From assembly GCF_018502485.1 (NCBI RefSeq), contig NZ_CP075546.1: DNA of 64,000 bases; one strand, written 5' to 3'. The stretch's first letter is position 1, and every line of letters begins with the position of its first letter. The notes under the pieces are model-generated. The model did not search any database. It was given only the letters and a program-made list of their open reading frames with translations, and was not told the DNA's origin. The translations under genes were made by a program, and so were the position numbers. Shown in pieces: positions 63,927 to 64,000 of this stretch. The stretch is from Methanospirillum purgamenti. Its GTDB lineage: Archaea; Halobacteriota; Methanomicrobia; Methanomicrobiales; Methanospirillaceae.

Positions 63927-64000
63927 CTATTGGAGATCAGCGATTATCAGGGTGATGTTATCTGGTGCTCCGGCCTGATAGCAGATATGCAGTATGTTAA
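63927..64000 (-). CDS. PP2C-type protein phosphatase, C-terminal end only
   Basis: The last 23 codons before the window edge end in GAPDNITLIIADLQ and stop at 63927-63929. The GxPDNIT motif is the metal-binding C-terminal signature of PP2C serine/threonine phosphatases. The rest of the gene lies outside the window. Confidence 0.65.
   Translation of the reverse strand, partial: NILHICYQAGAPDNITLIIADLQ

Overview
The window looks like chromosome from a hydrogenotrophic methanogen of the Methanomicrobiales, most like Methanospirillum. Archaeal markers include SepRS, archaeal TYW1, aRF1, transcription factor E, aTrm56, an archaeal CCA-adding enzyme, EF-2 with a diphthamide site, preQ0 genes for archaeosine, TATA-box promoters, leaderless starts and GGTGAT-type ribosome binding sites. 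The genus is inferred from overall character, not from a search.

Layout. (1) 0.2-4 kb: tRNA-Val and a large secreted PKD/PEGA surface protein with a 258-bp DNA tandem repeat. (2) 4.2-9.7 kb: tightly overlapped minus-strand translation operon prf1-argS-taw1-sepS. (3) 9.8-12.8 kb: minus-strand operon queD-queE-queC, a NUDIX hydrolase and a lipoprotein esterase. (4) 13-17.7 kb: rpsL-rpsG-EF-2, then a secreted protein of unknown function and a HEAT-repeat protein. (5) 17.7-22.8 kb: metG, an unknown protein, a DHH phosphoesterase, tRNA-Phe and an AT-rich methyltransferase. (6) 23-29.5 kb: a PadR-regulated, DrrA/DrrB/DrrC-like drug-resistance cassette and an NCS2 permease whose 5' end is abnormal. 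(7) 29.7-33.4 kb: tRNA-Leu, an ACT-domain regulator, and an operon wHTH-trm56-ATP-grasp-tfe-HD. (8) 33.5-42.6 kb: SIMPL protein, KefB-type antiporter, ROK kinase, two tandem clostripain-like secreted peptidases and a TPR protein. (9) 42.6-47.2 kb: cca-thpR, and nrdH-nrdD for class III ribonucleotide reductase; this NrdD ends before the usual zinc/glycyl-radical tail. (10) 47.2-52.9 kb: a STAS-domain gene with a one-base frameshift followed by another frameshifted small ORF, a SulP transporter, a double SBP_bac_3 protein and a methyltransferase.

(11) 53-57 kb: HxlR regulator divergent from hcp (hybrid-cluster protein), which is split by a 1084-bp insertion sequence with 14-bp terminal inverted repeats and a 5-bp target duplication. 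Removing the element and one target copy restores an exact 538-codon reading frame. A rubredoxin and a small zinc-ribbon protein follow. (12) 57.4-62 kb: VTC-domain protein, DUF4956 membrane protein, a CotH-like secreted kinase with a Met-rich insert, and a secreted protein made of an 'LGVTEDALKAAMG' repeat. (13) 62-64 kb: a Kv-type potassium channel, small membrane and secreted proteins, and the 3' end of a PP2C phosphatase.

The most notable observations are the clean IS disruption of hcp, the tail-less NrdD, the CotH/VTC/DUF4956 plus repeat-protein neighbourhood, the DrrABC-like cassette with a perfect palindrome over its start site, and three single-base disruptions (NCS2 5' end, STAS gene, small downstream ORF) that are either real decay or base-calling errors.
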